A stretch of 45,893 nt of DNA from Clostridia bacterium (GCA_017451735.1 JAFTNU010000047.1:1-45893); one strand, 5' to 3'. Counted from the first letter of the stretch, positions 1-9,041 are shown. Translations and numbers: made by a program. The notes: generated by a model not told the origin, from the sequence alone.

Positions 1-376
1 CCGCTTGCGGTGGATGAGGAGGGAGTGGGTTTGATGTGTTCGCACAAACTTTCATCGGAAGTACTTACTATCAATGTAATTTGGTGCAAACATCTTCCCC
101 TACGGCTCTCCTCATCCGGTTTGGCAGCTCGCCGTAGGCGAGGTGGAACTCCGCTGGGGAAGGCAAGGACGCGAGTTTGTGTGAACAATGCGGCTACATG
201 CTCACGGCACGTTTGTTCCGCTCAGAATGACGCGCGGAGTGAAACGGAGCGCGTCATGGTATGACCGCGGAGGACGAAGCCCGACGCGTCATGGTATGAC
301 AACGCGGAGTGTGTCATGGTATGACTGTGGGATGTCGAGGCGCCGCCGTGCGAATACATATTCACACAGAATTCAT
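1..376. repeat. Intergenic repeat mosaic ahead of araB
   Basis: No gene is credible in this stretch. It opens with a REP-like unit (GGATGAGGAG near 12-21). Around 108-169 lies the opposite-facing arm (CTCCTCATCCGG, then a hairpin-forming segment and CTCCGCTGGGGAAGGCAAGG). The end of a CTCAGAATGAC-terminated element lies near 219-233. The 15-mer GCGTCATGGTATGAC then occurs at 251-265 and 286-300, with a variant at 311-325, spaced 35 and 25 bases apart. The same modules recur near 9.1, 22.6, 26.7, 31.2 and 45.7 kb. Confidence 0.8.
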
Positions 377-405
377 TTGACATTTCGGTGACTTTGTTAT
401 ACAAT
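377..405 (+). promoter_or_regulatory. Promoter of the ribulokinase gene
   Basis: The -35 box is TTGACA (377-382) and the -10 box is TACAAT (400-405), with a 17-base spacer. This is a near-consensus sigma-A promoter. The coding start lies 53 bases beyond the -10 box, after a GAGG ribosome binding site. Confidence 0.85.
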
Positions 406-457
406 AGATTTATATACGCAACATGATTTCCCGCCAAGCGGGAGAAAGAGGCATCAT

Positions 458-2113
458 ATGGCAAAGTACACCATAGGAATTGATTTCGGCTCCCTTTCGG
501 GGCGGGCCGTGCTGTCGGATGTGGCCGACGGGCGGGAGCTGGCCTCCGCCGTTCTTGACTACCCTCACGCCGTTATGGACACGCATTTAAAGGATTGCGA
601 CACGCTGCTCCCCCCAAATTACGCCCTGCAGGATCCCGCCGACTATCTGGCCGTGCTGGAAACCACCATTCCGAAGGTCATGGCCGACGCAGGTGTTTCC
701 CCTGCCGATGTGGTGGGCATTGCCGTGGATTTTACCTGCTGCACTCTGCTCCCTGTGGACGCCGACGGCACACCTCTTTGCTTCAAGGAGGAATTCCGCA
801 GCACCCCGTTGGCTTATGTGCTCCTCTGGAAGCACCATGCGGCGCAGAAATACGCCGACCGTATGAACGAGGTCGCCCGTGAACGGGGCGAGGCATTCCT
901 CTCCCAGGTGGGCGGCGTCATCTCCAGCGAATGGGAATTCCCCAAGATCTATCAGGTTCTGGCCGAGGCCCCAGAGGTTTATGAAAAGGCCCGCTACTTC
1001 ATGGAGGCGGCGGACTGGATCACCTGGATGCTCTGCGGCGAGCAAAAGCGGAGCTATCAGTTTGCCGCCTACAAGGCCCTGTACGATAAAGAGACCGGTT
1101 ACCCCACCGAGGATTATTTTGCCGCCGTGGACGAGCGGCTCCGCCATGTGGTGCGGGACAAGCTGACGCCCCCCGTTGTCGGTCTTGGCGACAGGGTCGG
1201 CACGGTAACGGCATAGGCCGCCGCCCGCTTCGGTCTTGCCCCCGGCACCGCCGTGGGAGCGCCCGCCCCCGATGCTCATATTGCCGCCCTGGCTCTTGGC
1301 ATCAAGGAAAAGGGCGATATGTTCGCAGTGCTCGGCACCTCCGGCTGCTTCTTCCTGCTGGGCGAGAACAAGATCACGGTGCCCGGCACCTGCGGGACCG
1401 TTCCCGACGGCGTTCTGCCCGGCTACTACGGCTTTGAATCGGGACTTTGCTGTCTGGGTGACCACTTTGCCTTCGCCGCCGATAAGCTGACCTCCCCCGC
1501 CTATGTGAAGGAGGCCGCGGAACGGGGCATACCCATGATCAAGCTGCTGATCGAAAAGGCCTCTGCAAAAAAGCCCGGTGAGAGCGGCGTCCTTGCGCTG
1601 AACTGGTTCAACGGCAACCGCAGTACTCTGGTGGATTCCGAGCTTTCGGGTCTGTTTGTCGGTCTGACGCTGACCACCGCCCCCGAGGATCTGATGCGGG
1701 CCCTGATCGAGGCCACCGCCTTCGGCTGGCGTAACATCATCGAGCAGTATGAGACCTGCGGCGTCCCCGTGAAAAATATCGTGGCTTCGGGCGGCATTGC
1801 CCGCAAGGATCCCTTCACCATGCAGCTCTATGCCGATGTGCTGGGGCACGACATCGCCATTTCTCATACAGCGCAGGCCCCCGCCATGTCGGCCTCTATC
1901 GGCGCCGCCGTAGCCGCAGGATGCTACAGCGATCTGCCTGCCGCCGTCACCGCCATGGCTAGCAGGATCGACCGTGTTTTCCACCCCATTCCCGCACATA
2001 CCGCCGTTTATGACGAGCTGTACGCCGAATACAAGTCCCTGCACGACTACTTCGGCAAGGGCGAAAACGACGTCATGCACCGTCTGCGCCGTCTGGCCGC
2101 CCGACAGAAATAA
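458..2113 (+). pseudogene. araB: L-ribulokinase gene interrupted by an in-frame TAG
   Basis: AraB phosphorylates L-ribulose in arabinose catabolism. Read through, the frame gives 551 codons, the normal AraB length. The first part (to codon 252) has the FGGY-kinase N-terminus GIDFGSLSGRA and the ribulokinase-like IAVDFTCCTLLPVDADGTPL. The second part holds APDAHIAALALG, the ATP-site segment FAVLGTSGCF, and a C-terminal ATAFGWRNIIEQ and VASGGIARKDP. A single TAG at 1214-1216 (codon 253) separates them without any frame change. The flanking residues suggest the ancestral codon was GAG (Glu), one substitution away. No araA or araD is nearby. It may be a recent nonsense mutation, a sequencing error, or a read-through site. 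An internal restart at 1253 would make only the C-terminal half. The promoter and ribosome binding site look intact, so decay is recent if real. Confidence 0.88.
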
Positions 2114-2128
2114 GCAAAGGAGAGCTCC

Positions 2129-2851
2129 ATGCCAAAACCGAGAAAAAGTTATGCCCTGTGGCTGATGGGACACGCCCTGCATCTGCTTTTTGTGCTGCTG
2201 ATCTTCAGCGTCTGCGCCCTGATCTGCTGGCGGGTGTTCATTTCGGCCATTCCGCCGTCGGAGATGAAGCGCCTTTCCCCCAATGCCAAATTGGCAGAAG
2301 CCTATCGCACCTACGGCGAGGATCTGACCCTTTACACCCAGGAGCAGGCCTCCGTTACCAAAGACGATGCCAACTACGGCTATTTCGGGGTCACCCGTTG
2401 CGTCTTTATCCCCGACGCCGAACAGGTGCAGGTCACCTTCCGTTACAACAACAGTACCCTGCGCCATGTGATGGAGGATTACGCCCTTGTCGAGGAGCCG
2501 CCCCGGGGCGTCGAGATCTTTGACGTCAGCATCGTCAAGGTGGTGGACGCCACTCCCGAGGACACCGGCGACAACGTGGACGGCAGTGAAAATCTGGTCA
2601 AGACCCGCATTGCCCCCTCCGACCGCAAGATCGATACCACCGCTCTTTACACCTACATTCTTTACACCTTTGATGATGTCGACATGACCGATGACACCAT
2701 TACCGCCTATTTCGATATCTACTACAGCCAAGATGTGAATTACGATAAGGATGCCTACGGCACCCTGCGCCTGTACCACCGGGACGATGCCAGATTGCCC
2801 GTGAAGCTCTCCGGAAAAGAGGAGAAGGCACTGCAAAATTACGGGAAATAA
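2129..2851 (+). CDS. Membrane-anchored protein of unknown function
   Basis: This 240-residue protein has a basic N-terminus (MPKPRK), one strong transmembrane segment at about residues 12-40, and a long, acidic, polar C-terminal part that should face outside. I do not recognise the family. The extracytoplasmic part is rich in Asp, Tyr and Thr and looks like beta-sheet. The start at 2129 follows AAGGAG by 6-7 bases and lies 15 bases after the ribulokinase stop, so it is probably read from the same transcript. Codon use matches its neighbours. No catalytic motif is visible. Confidence 0.8.
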   Translation: MPKPRKSYALWLMGHALHLLFVLLIFSVCALICWRVFISAIPPSEMKRLSPNAKLAEAYRTYGEDLTLYTQEQASVTKDDANYGYFGVTRCVFIPDAEQVQVTFRYNNSTLRHVMEDYALVEEPPRGVEIFDVSIVKVVDATPEDTGDNVDGSENLVKTRIAPSDRKIDTTALYTYILYTFDDVDMTDDTITAYFDIYYSQDVNYDKDAYGTLRLYHRDDARLPVKLSGKEEKALQNYGK

Positions 2852-2936
2852 CACATACGTATTGCTTTTTGGCACGATCTCGCGCGAAAGCACCCATAGC
2901 CTTTCGGCAAAAAATTCAAAATGCAAGGAGCCTGTT

Positions 2937-3437
2937 ATGTACGATTACCGCCCGCCACGCCAGAACGCCATCGCGCGATTGCTGGTCGTGGGACTGCTGA
3001 TCCTGTCGGTGGCGTCCTTCGCCGTTTCCGCCTTTGTGCCTGCCCTGGCGATCATTCCTCAGACCATCGGTCTTTTACTGCTTCTCCCCACCATTCAGAT
3101 CGTCACCCGTTACATCGTCACCCAATATCTCTACCGCCTGTGCCCCTATGAGGACGGCAACACCGACCTGGAGATCTACGCCTATCGGGGTGGCACGCGG
3201 ATGCAGCTGGTCTGCCGCGTGGGGCTGGAGGAGATCACCGCCGCAAACGAGCTTTCCGCCACCAACCGCAAGCCCCCAAGCGGCATGCGCCGCTACAATT
3301 ACGCCCCCGACATCCGTCCCGCCAAAGCGCTGGTGCTCTCGATCACCAACAGTGACGGGGATTGCGAGATACTGCTCTGCCCCGACGAAAGACTGACGGA
3401 AATATTGAAAAAGCCCCATAACGTGGCAGAAAATTAA
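2937..3437 (+). CDS. Two-TM membrane protein with a PH-like C-terminal domain (unknown)
   Basis: This 166-residue protein has two adjacent hydrophobic segments at about residues 13-35 and 38-60. A soluble domain of about 100 residues follows, ending in a helix (DERLTEILKK). The layout (helical hairpin, then a small beta-rich domain read by LVLSITNSDGDCEILLCPDE) resembles bacterial PH-like membrane proteins. A second gene at 30412-30972 has the same plan. The upstream in-frame start at 2862 is rejected because AAGGAG at 2924-2929 fits the ATG at 2937. It is the last gene before a strong terminator, so it probably ends the operon that began with the ribulokinase. Function is unknown. Confidence 0.75.
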   Translation: MYDYRPPRQNAIARLLVVGLLILSVASFAVSAFVPALAIIPQTIGLLLLLPTIQIVTRYIVTQYLYRLCPYEDGNTDLEIYAYRGGTRMQLVCRVGLEEITAANELSATNRKPPSGMRRYNYAPDIRPAKALVLSITNSDGDCEILLCPDERLTEILKKPHNVAEN

Positions 3438-3444
3438 AATGCCT

Positions 3445-3479
3445 CCGCCGCTTGTCCCGGACAAGCGGCGGGGTTTTTC
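3445..3479 (+). terminator. Rho-independent terminator
   Basis: A perfect 12-bp stem (CCGCCGCTTGTC with GACAAGCGGCGG), a 3-base loop and a following GTTTTTC run lie 7 bases after the preceding stop codon. Confidence 0.9.
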
Positions 3480-3497
3480 GTTGTGGCCTTAGCGTTG

Positions 3498-3535
3498 AAA
3501 AAAGCACACCGCGCCTCCCGTCGGGGAGAGCGCGG
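3498..3535 (-). terminator. Terminator of the collagen-like lipoprotein gene
   Basis: On the minus strand a GC-rich hairpin (CCGCGC...CTCCCC / GGGAG...GCGCGG) is followed by a run of six T. It faces the + strand terminator at 3445, so the two convergent operons are insulated. Confidence 0.8.
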
Positions 3536-3563
3536 CATGCTTTGCTTTTATGCCGAAGCAGGA

Positions 3564-4577
3564 TCAGCCGAAGATCTCGGAGGCAGTATATTGGGTCCAA
3601 GCCAGATTTGCATCATCCGCATTGCGGACACCGACCCAAACCTCGCTTGCGTCAACGCCCTTGTTACCGCTGACGGCAAGATTGCTCTTAAAGACGCCGC
3701 AAATGGTGATGGCATCCTCATCGCAGTTGGTGATGTCAACAAAGGTGTTGTTCTCTAACACCAGCTTGATGCCGTTATCGGCATTGGCGGCGACCTCTTT
3801 ATCAGTGACCTCCACGTGGATATAACGGTATGCGATATCCTTGGAATCGGTGAAGGTGCAGTTCTTCACGGTCAGCACAATGTCGCCTGCCACATCGGCA
3901 GTCAGCTGAAGGGCATCCCAATCGGGGCTGTCGAACGAGCAGCCGTCAATGGTCACAGTGGCATTGTGGGCATAAACGTAAGATGCATTTTCGGTTCTGT
4001 TATCGCTGAATGCGATGTTCTTGAGCACCGAACGGTCACTCAGGGTCAGGGAGACCTGCTTGAGAGCGTGACCGTTACCGTTGATGGTAACACCTGCGGG
4101 AACAGACAGCTTCTCACCCACGGTGATGTCGGCCTGCAGCAGGATCACATCACCGGACTCGGCCTCGGCGAGAGCCGCCTTCAGTGTTTCGGCATTGGTG
4201 ACCACGGGGGGCAGCTCGGCACGGCGGATATCGGAGGTGCCGTCAGAATAGAAGATCTGGAACACAGAGTACTGTGTACCGTCGTCGCTGACCTCATAAG
4301 TAATGCGGATATCCTCGATCTCCACACCGTCCTTGCCATTCTCGCCGTTGGTACCGTTGGTGCCTGCAGCACCCACCAGGGAGTTCAGCCAATCCTGCAG
4401 AGAGCCGGTATAACCGTTCTCTACAGCCAGTTCATAGGCGGACTTGCCGTTGGCACCGTCCTTACCTGCCTCACCCTGAGGCCCCTGAGCACCGTCCGCA
4501 CCGCAGGATGCGAGGAAAGGCACCGTTAGGGTCAGTGCAAGACCCAGTGCCGACAGCTTTTGCAAAATCTTTTTCAT
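3564..4577 (-). CDS. Secreted lipoprotein with collagen-like and beta-helix domains
   Basis: This 337-residue protein has a type II signal peptide with lipobox LASC (Cys at about residue 25). A collagen-like GXY stretch follows (GADGAQGPQGEAGKDG). It is broken by the module AYELAVENGYTGSLQDWLNSL, which is common between collagen-like repeats in Firmicute surface proteins, and then resumes (GTNGTNGENGKDG). From about residue 130 onward the sequence reads as a right-handed parallel beta-helix: ETLKAALAEAESGDVILLQ, GVTINGNGHAL, and repeated VTIDGCSF, VKNCTF and LENNTF turns. It is probably anchored on the outer face of the membrane, with a binding or structural role. No pectate-lyase catalytic residues stand out. 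The ribosome binding site AAGGAGA lies 7 bases from the ATG, and the gene has its own consensus promoter and terminator. Confidence 0.85.
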   Translation of the reverse strand: MKKILQKLSALGLALTLTVPFLASCGADGAQGPQGEAGKDGANGKSAYELAVENGYTGSLQDWLNSLVGAAGTNGTNGENGKDGVEIEDIRITYEVSDDGTQYSVFQIFYSDGTSDIRRAELPPVVTNAETLKAALAEAESGDVILLQADITVGEKLSVPAGVTINGNGHALKQVSLTLSDRSVLKNIAFSDNRTENASYVYAHNATVTIDGCSFDSPDWDALQLTADVAGDIVLTVKNCTFTDSKDIAYRYIHVEVTDKEVAANADNGIKLVLENNTFVDITNCDEDAITICGVFKSNLAVSGNKGVDASEVWVGVRNADDANLAWTQYTASEIFG

Positions 4578-4633
4578 GTTTATTTCTCCTTTTATTGAAT
4601 TTGAAACAAAAGTGATACCCTTGTTACGGCGTT

Positions 4634-4662
4634 ATATTATCACACTATGGGGCCTATGTCAA
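4634..4662 (-). promoter_or_regulatory. Promoter of the collagen-like lipoprotein gene
   Basis: On the minus strand TTGACA (4657-4662) and TAATAT (4634-4639) are separated by 17 bases, and the ATG lies about 57 bases downstream. This single-gene unit should be strongly expressed unless it is repressed. Confidence 0.88.
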
Positions 4663-4784
4663 CAAAAGTAATAAAATGTTCAATGAATAATTACTGATTA
4701 ACTTTTTGAATTTTTGACAAAAAAGCACCCGAACGGGGCGAGTTATCGACAATATTCGACAACTGTCACCAAGCCCGGGACCGC

Positions 4785-4816
4785 AAAAGGCCTTCTCCAG
4801 CTGGAGAAGGCCTTTT
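4785..4816. terminator. Bidirectional terminator, perfect 32-base palindrome
   Basis: AAAAGGCCTTCTCCAG is followed directly by its exact reverse complement, so both strands give a 12-bp GC-rich stem ending in TTTT. It sits 3 bases beyond the stop of the isomerase-like gene on the minus strand. Confidence 0.88.
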
Positions 4817-4818
4817 AT

Positions 4819-5694
4819 TTAGAGCCCCGGCCCCTCCAGATACCCCGTAAGGGTGGTAAAGCTCTCGCGGATGGCATCCAGGCAATCGGCCTTGCCCTCG
4901 TATTCCAGAGATACCCAGCCGTCATAGCCCGCCCGCTTGAGGATGGAAAGGCACCGTGCCACCGGCACCGAGCCATGTCCGATGGCGGTAGGCTTCAGCC
5001 CCATGGCGCCACGGGTGGCAATGATCCCTGCACCGCCGTCGGTGTCAAGGGGACAGATCAGCATATCCTTGGCATGCACATGAACGGCAAGGTTTGCCAC
5101 CCAGGAAACGGCCAGGGCGGGATCCTCGTCCACGCAAAGGAAATTGCCCATGTCCACCAGAAGTCCGTAATTGTCGTGATCCACCAGGGCGGCAAACTGC
5201 TCCACACGGTAGCTGTCCTGCGCCACGCGGCCGTGGTTTTCGGAGCAGGTGCGTATGCCCATTGCGGCGGCACGATCGGCCACCTCCCGCACGCTTTTTG
5301 CCAATGTGGGCATCATACCGAGAAAGCTGCGACCCGTGCCGCTCCGATCCAACTTGGAGACCAGATCATGACGCATGACGGGTGCCCCCAGCGCGGCGGC
5401 GATCTCCAGCTCACCGCAAAGCCGCTCCACCTCTGTGCGGCGGGCATCCTCGTCGGGCTGCCACAGATTGGCGCCCACGGTGTAGGATACCACCGAAAGC
5501 CCCTGCTTCTCGGCCCGCCGTCGCAGCTCCCGCGCCAGCGTCAGGCGCTCATCCCGCGACAGCTCCGTGGGCAAGCCGGTGAATTCGATCCCCGCAAAGC
5601 CGATCTCGGCGGCTCTGTCCACCGTTTCGGGCAGAGTCATTTTCCCGGCCTTGAGATATTGATGAAAGGAATAAGAGCTGACAGAAAGCTTCAT
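4819..5694 (-). CDS. Sugar phosphate isomerase/epimerase-family TIM barrel
   Basis: This 291-residue protein belongs to the AP-endonuclease-2/xylose-isomerase-like barrel family. The core runs from KLSVSSYSFHQYL through IGFAGIEFTG, VVSYTVGANLW, CSENHGRV, LLVDMGNFLCVDEDP and VHVHAKDM to WVSLEYEG. The Glu, Asp, His and Glu residues in these last segments are the usual metal ligands at the strand ends. Family members isomerise or epimerise sugars or inositols (IolE/IolI-like); the substrate cannot be read from sequence. The start at 5694 is chosen because AAGGAGG lies 7 bases upstream, where a start 30 bases earlier has no such site. It stands alone between two terminators. Confidence 0.85.
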   Translation of the reverse strand: MKLSVSSYSFHQYLKAGKMTLPETVDRAAEIGFAGIEFTGLPTELSRDERLTLARELRRRAEKQGLSVVSYTVGANLWQPDEDARRTEVERLCGELEIAAALGAPVMRHDLVSKLDRSGTGRSFLGMMPTLAKSVREVADRAAAMGIRTCSENHGRVAQDSYRVEQFAALVDHDNYGLLVDMGNFLCVDEDPALAVSWVANLAVHVHAKDMLICPLDTDGGAGIIATRGAMGLKPTAIGHGSVPVARCLSILKRAGYDGWVSLEYEGKADCLDAIRESFTTLTGYLEGPGL

Positions 5695-5748
5695 AGCAAA
5701 TCCTCCTTTTGGATGCTGTTGCATTCATCTTATCACATTTTTGAGAGG

Positions 5749-5812
5749 AAAAAAAGCCCTGCCCCCAAATTGCGCAAAATCCTTTCAGAAAAAAGCAAAA
5801 TCGGGGCAGGGC
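5749..5812 (-). terminator. Terminator of mutY
   Basis: On the minus strand GCCCTGCCCC (5803-5812) pairs with GGGGCAGGGC (5756-5765) across a loop of about 37 bases and is followed by a run of seven T. The loop is long, but the stem and T run are good. Confidence 0.7.
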
Positions 5813-5848
5813 CGCTATGAATCGGTATTGCGTTGCCGGAAGGAGCTC

Positions 5849-6910
<1,062 letters not shown>

Positions 6911-6929
6911 AAAAGCTCCTTTCTACTCA

Positions 6930-7048
6930 AAGCCTTCCCCGGCGGGGGAAGGTGGCAGCCACAGGCTGACGGATGAGGCACTTCAAGCATCGGGAAAAGC
7001 CTCATCCACCGCTATCGCGGTCCCCCCTTCTCCCAAAGGAGAAGGCTT
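6930..7048. repeat. Inverted pair of REP-like units
   Basis: A forward unit (AGCCTTCCCC-GGC-GGGGAAGG..., a small hairpin, then GGATGAGG) faces a reverse unit (CCTCATCC..., then CTTCTCCC-AAA-GGAGAAGGCT) across a spacer of about 20 bases. The whole block can fold into one long cruciform. It occupies the first part of the 353-base gap between mutY and the smsC-smsB operon. The bases between this block and 7162 hold nothing else I recognise. Confidence 0.75.
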
Positions 7049-7161
7049 ATATCTGCAACAAAAGACCGTCAAATGCGGATACCGGGCCTTCATCCCCATG
7101 GCGGGCGGATTTGGATGCAGAGTGCCCGAATGCGGTGCGACGGAGCACCATATACAACAAA

Positions 7162-7263
7162 GGACTGTCAGATTCGAGTGCAGGAGGCGTGACCTTGGGG
7201 TGAAGGTGTAGAAACCTACTCCGAACCCCAAGAGCGCGCCGCCTGTACCGAATGTGTCAGTCC
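7162..7263. repeat. Long nested hairpin directly after smsB (possible terminator or element)
   Basis: GGACTGTCAGATTCG... at 7162 is imperfectly complementary to ...CGAATGTGTCAGTCC ending at 7263. Inside are CTTGGGGT/ACCCCAAG and GTAG/CTAC stems. On the minus strand the structure begins immediately after the smsB stop and ends in CTTTGTTG, so it could act as a terminator or stabilise the 3' end. It also resembles dispersed palindromic elements, and a partial second copy of the outer arm (AACAAAAGACCGTCAAATGCGG) lies near 7060. Confidence 0.6.
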
Positions 7264-8190
7264 TTACTTCAAGAAGCCGCCGATGATCTGCTCCTCTGCC
7301 TCCTTTTCGGTAAGCCCCAGGGTCATCAGCTTGATCAGCTGCTCTCCCGCAATCTTTCCGATGGCGGCCTCATGGATCAGCGAGGCCTCGGGGTGGTTGG
7401 CCTCGATCTCGGGCACGGCGCTGACCGTGGCGTTGTCCATGATGATGGCATCACACTCGGTGTGGCCGTTGCAGTGGTTGTTCCCGTTCACATGGGACAC
7501 AAACAACTGCTTGGAATCGTCCCTTGCCACCGAACGGGAGACCACATGGGTGCCGCAGCCCTCTCCGTCCAGGTCCACCTCGAAATGGGTCTTGGCAAAC
7601 TGCTGGCCGTGGGTCATGATCTTTTCGTGAACGATCAGGTGCGCCCCGTCGGCAAGCTTTGCCCTGGTGGAGCGGTCGGTGGAGTCTACCCCCTTGATCT
7701 GGGCGGTCTCCATCTCCATATAGCTATCCTTTTCCATGTGGACGACCGTGGTGGGATTCATCACGTTCCTGCCGTTGCCGTCCCCCTCACCGTAATGCTT
7801 TTCGATATACCGTACCCGTGCATTTTCACCCACGTAGAAGGTGTGGATGCCGCTGTGCTCGCTTTTTTCCGAGCCGCCGTTGTGAATGCCGCAGCCCGCT
7901 ACAATGGTCACGTCGCAGTCGGCGCCGATGTGGAAATCGTTGTACACCAGCTCGGTGATGCCGGTCTTGGCCAGCAGCACGGGGATGTGCAGGCTCTCCT
8001 TTTTGGTGCCGGGCTTGATATAGATGTCGATGCCGGGCTTATCGGTCTTTTTCACGATCTCGATGTGCTCGGTGGATTGAATGCCGAAGGATTCCCCGTT
8101 GACACGAAGCGAATAGGCCCCCTCGGGGATCTCGTGAATGTCGGCCACCTGCTCCAGGAGGTTTTTCTGAATACTGTCAAGATTAGCCAT
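7264..8190 (-). CDS. smsB: SufB/SufD-like scaffold of a minimal SUF (SMS) system
   Basis: This 308-residue protein is much shorter than SufB of the full SUF system (about 470) and has one SufB/SufD beta-helix core: VYNDFHIGADCDVTIVAGCGIHN, HTFYVGENARVRYIEKHYG, and a C-terminal HEAAIGKIAGEQLIKLMTLGL. The last is the SufBD signature region for docking to SufC. Cysteines and histidines in GEGCGTHVV and NNHCNGHTECD are candidate cluster ligands. With the adjacent SufC-like ATPase it matches the two-gene SUF-like minimal system proposed as ancestral in anaerobes. No SufS, SufU or SufD is beside it. The start at 8190 overlaps the upstream stop by 8 bases, which implies translational coupling; longer starts would only extend into the other gene. 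Confidence 0.9.
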   Translation of the reverse strand: MANLDSIQKNLLEQVADIHEIPEGAYSLRVNGESFGIQSTEHIEIVKKTDKPGIDIYIKPGTKKESLHIPVLLAKTGITELVYNDFHIGADCDVTIVAGCGIHNGGSEKSEHSGIHTFYVGENARVRYIEKHYGEGDGNGRNVMNPTTVVHMEKDSYMEMETAQIKGVDSTDRSTRAKLADGAHLIVHEKIMTHGQQFAKTHFEVDLDGEGCGTHVVSRSVARDDSKQLFVSHVNGNNHCNGHTECDAIIMDNATVSAVPEIEANHPEASLIHEAAIGKIAGEQLIKLMTLGLTEKEAEEQIIGGFLK

Positions 8191-8920
8191 TTGCCTCTCC
8201 CCCTCTCTTGGATGTGTAGCGGCATCCCGCAGGCGCCAGCAGGGTGGGCAGGATCTCTGCCTTGGAGCCGATCTGAGCGACTCTGCCGTCGGCAATGACC
8301 ACGATCTTGTCGGCAATGTCCAGGATCCGCTCCTGATGGGAGATGATCAGGATACTGCCCTTGGTACGCTCGTACATCCCCTCGAACACCTTGATCAGGT
8401 TGTTGAAGCTCCACAGGTCAATGCCCGCCTCGGGCTCGTCAAAGACCGAGAGCTTGGTGGAGCGGGCGTTGATCATGGCGATCTCGATGCGCTTGAGCTC
8501 GCCACCCGAAAGGGATCCGTTGACCTCGCGGTTGATATATTCCTTGGCGCAAAGCCCCACCTCGGAAAGATACTCGCAGGCGTTGGCCACCGAGATCTTG
8601 GTGCCTGCGGCCAGAGAGATCAGATCCTTAACGGTAATGCCCTTAAAGCGCACGGGCTGTTGAAAAGCGAAGCTGATGCCCTTTCGCGCCCGCTCGGTAA
8701 CCGACAGATCGGTGATATCCTCCCCATCAAAGATCACGCGCCCCGCGGTGGGGGTCACGATACCCGCGATGATCTTGGCCAGCGTGGATTTACCGCTGCC
8801 GTTGGGGCCCGTAATGGCCACAAACCGCTCGGAGATCTTAAAACTGACATCCTTCAGGATCTCGGTCTTTCCCCCGCCCTCTCCGGGCACCGAAAAGCCG
8901 ATGTTTTGCAATTCCAGCAT
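8183..8920 (-). CDS. smsC: SufC-like Fe-S assembly ATPase
   Basis: This 245-residue ABC-type ATPase powers Fe-S cluster assembly on its SufB-like partner. Walker A is GPNGSGKST, the Q-loop region is FAFQQPVRFKGI, the signature is LSGGELKR, and Walker B runs through SVFDEPEAGIDLW, followed by the switch His in IISHQE. It has no membrane domain, and the next gene is SufB/D-like, which separates it from ordinary ABC transporters. AAAGGAG precedes the ATG by 7 bases. It is the first gene of a two-gene operon driven by a good promoter. Confidence 0.93.
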   Translation of the reverse strand: MLELQNIGFSVPGEGGGKTEILKDVSFKISERFVAITGPNGSGKSTLAKIIAGIVTPTAGRVIFDGEDITDLSVTERARKGISFAFQQPVRFKGITVKDLISLAAGTKISVANACEYLSEVGLCAKEYINREVNGSLSGGELKRIEIAMINARSTKLSVFDEPEAGIDLWSFNNLIKVFEGMYERTKGSILIISHQERILDIADKIVVIADGRVAQIGSKAEILPTLLAPAGCRYTSKRGGEANG

Positions 8921-9012
8921 GATTGACTCCTTTTTATGGCGAAAGGCGCCCGATCCGTGCGTAACGCAACGGACGGCGCCTTCGCGCCCATTTCATTTCT
9001 ATCCAGTGTAAC

Positions 9013-9041
9013 AGTATACCACAAATTTCCCGGGATTTCAA
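9013..9041 (-). promoter_or_regulatory. Promoter of the smsC-smsB operon
   Basis: On the minus strand TTGAAA (9036-9041) and TATACT (9013-9018) are separated by 17 bases, about 90 bases upstream of the smsC start. A perfect CCCGGG-centred palindrome (GAAATCCCGGGAAATTT region) lies in the spacer and could be an operator, but no regulator is identified. Confidence 0.8.

Noticed and set aside
587..2926. Open frame of 779 codons on the minus strand opposite the ribulokinase gene
   Set aside because: It is a shadow of the ribulokinase and the following membrane-protein gene, with Gly/His-rich composition and no ribosome binding site.
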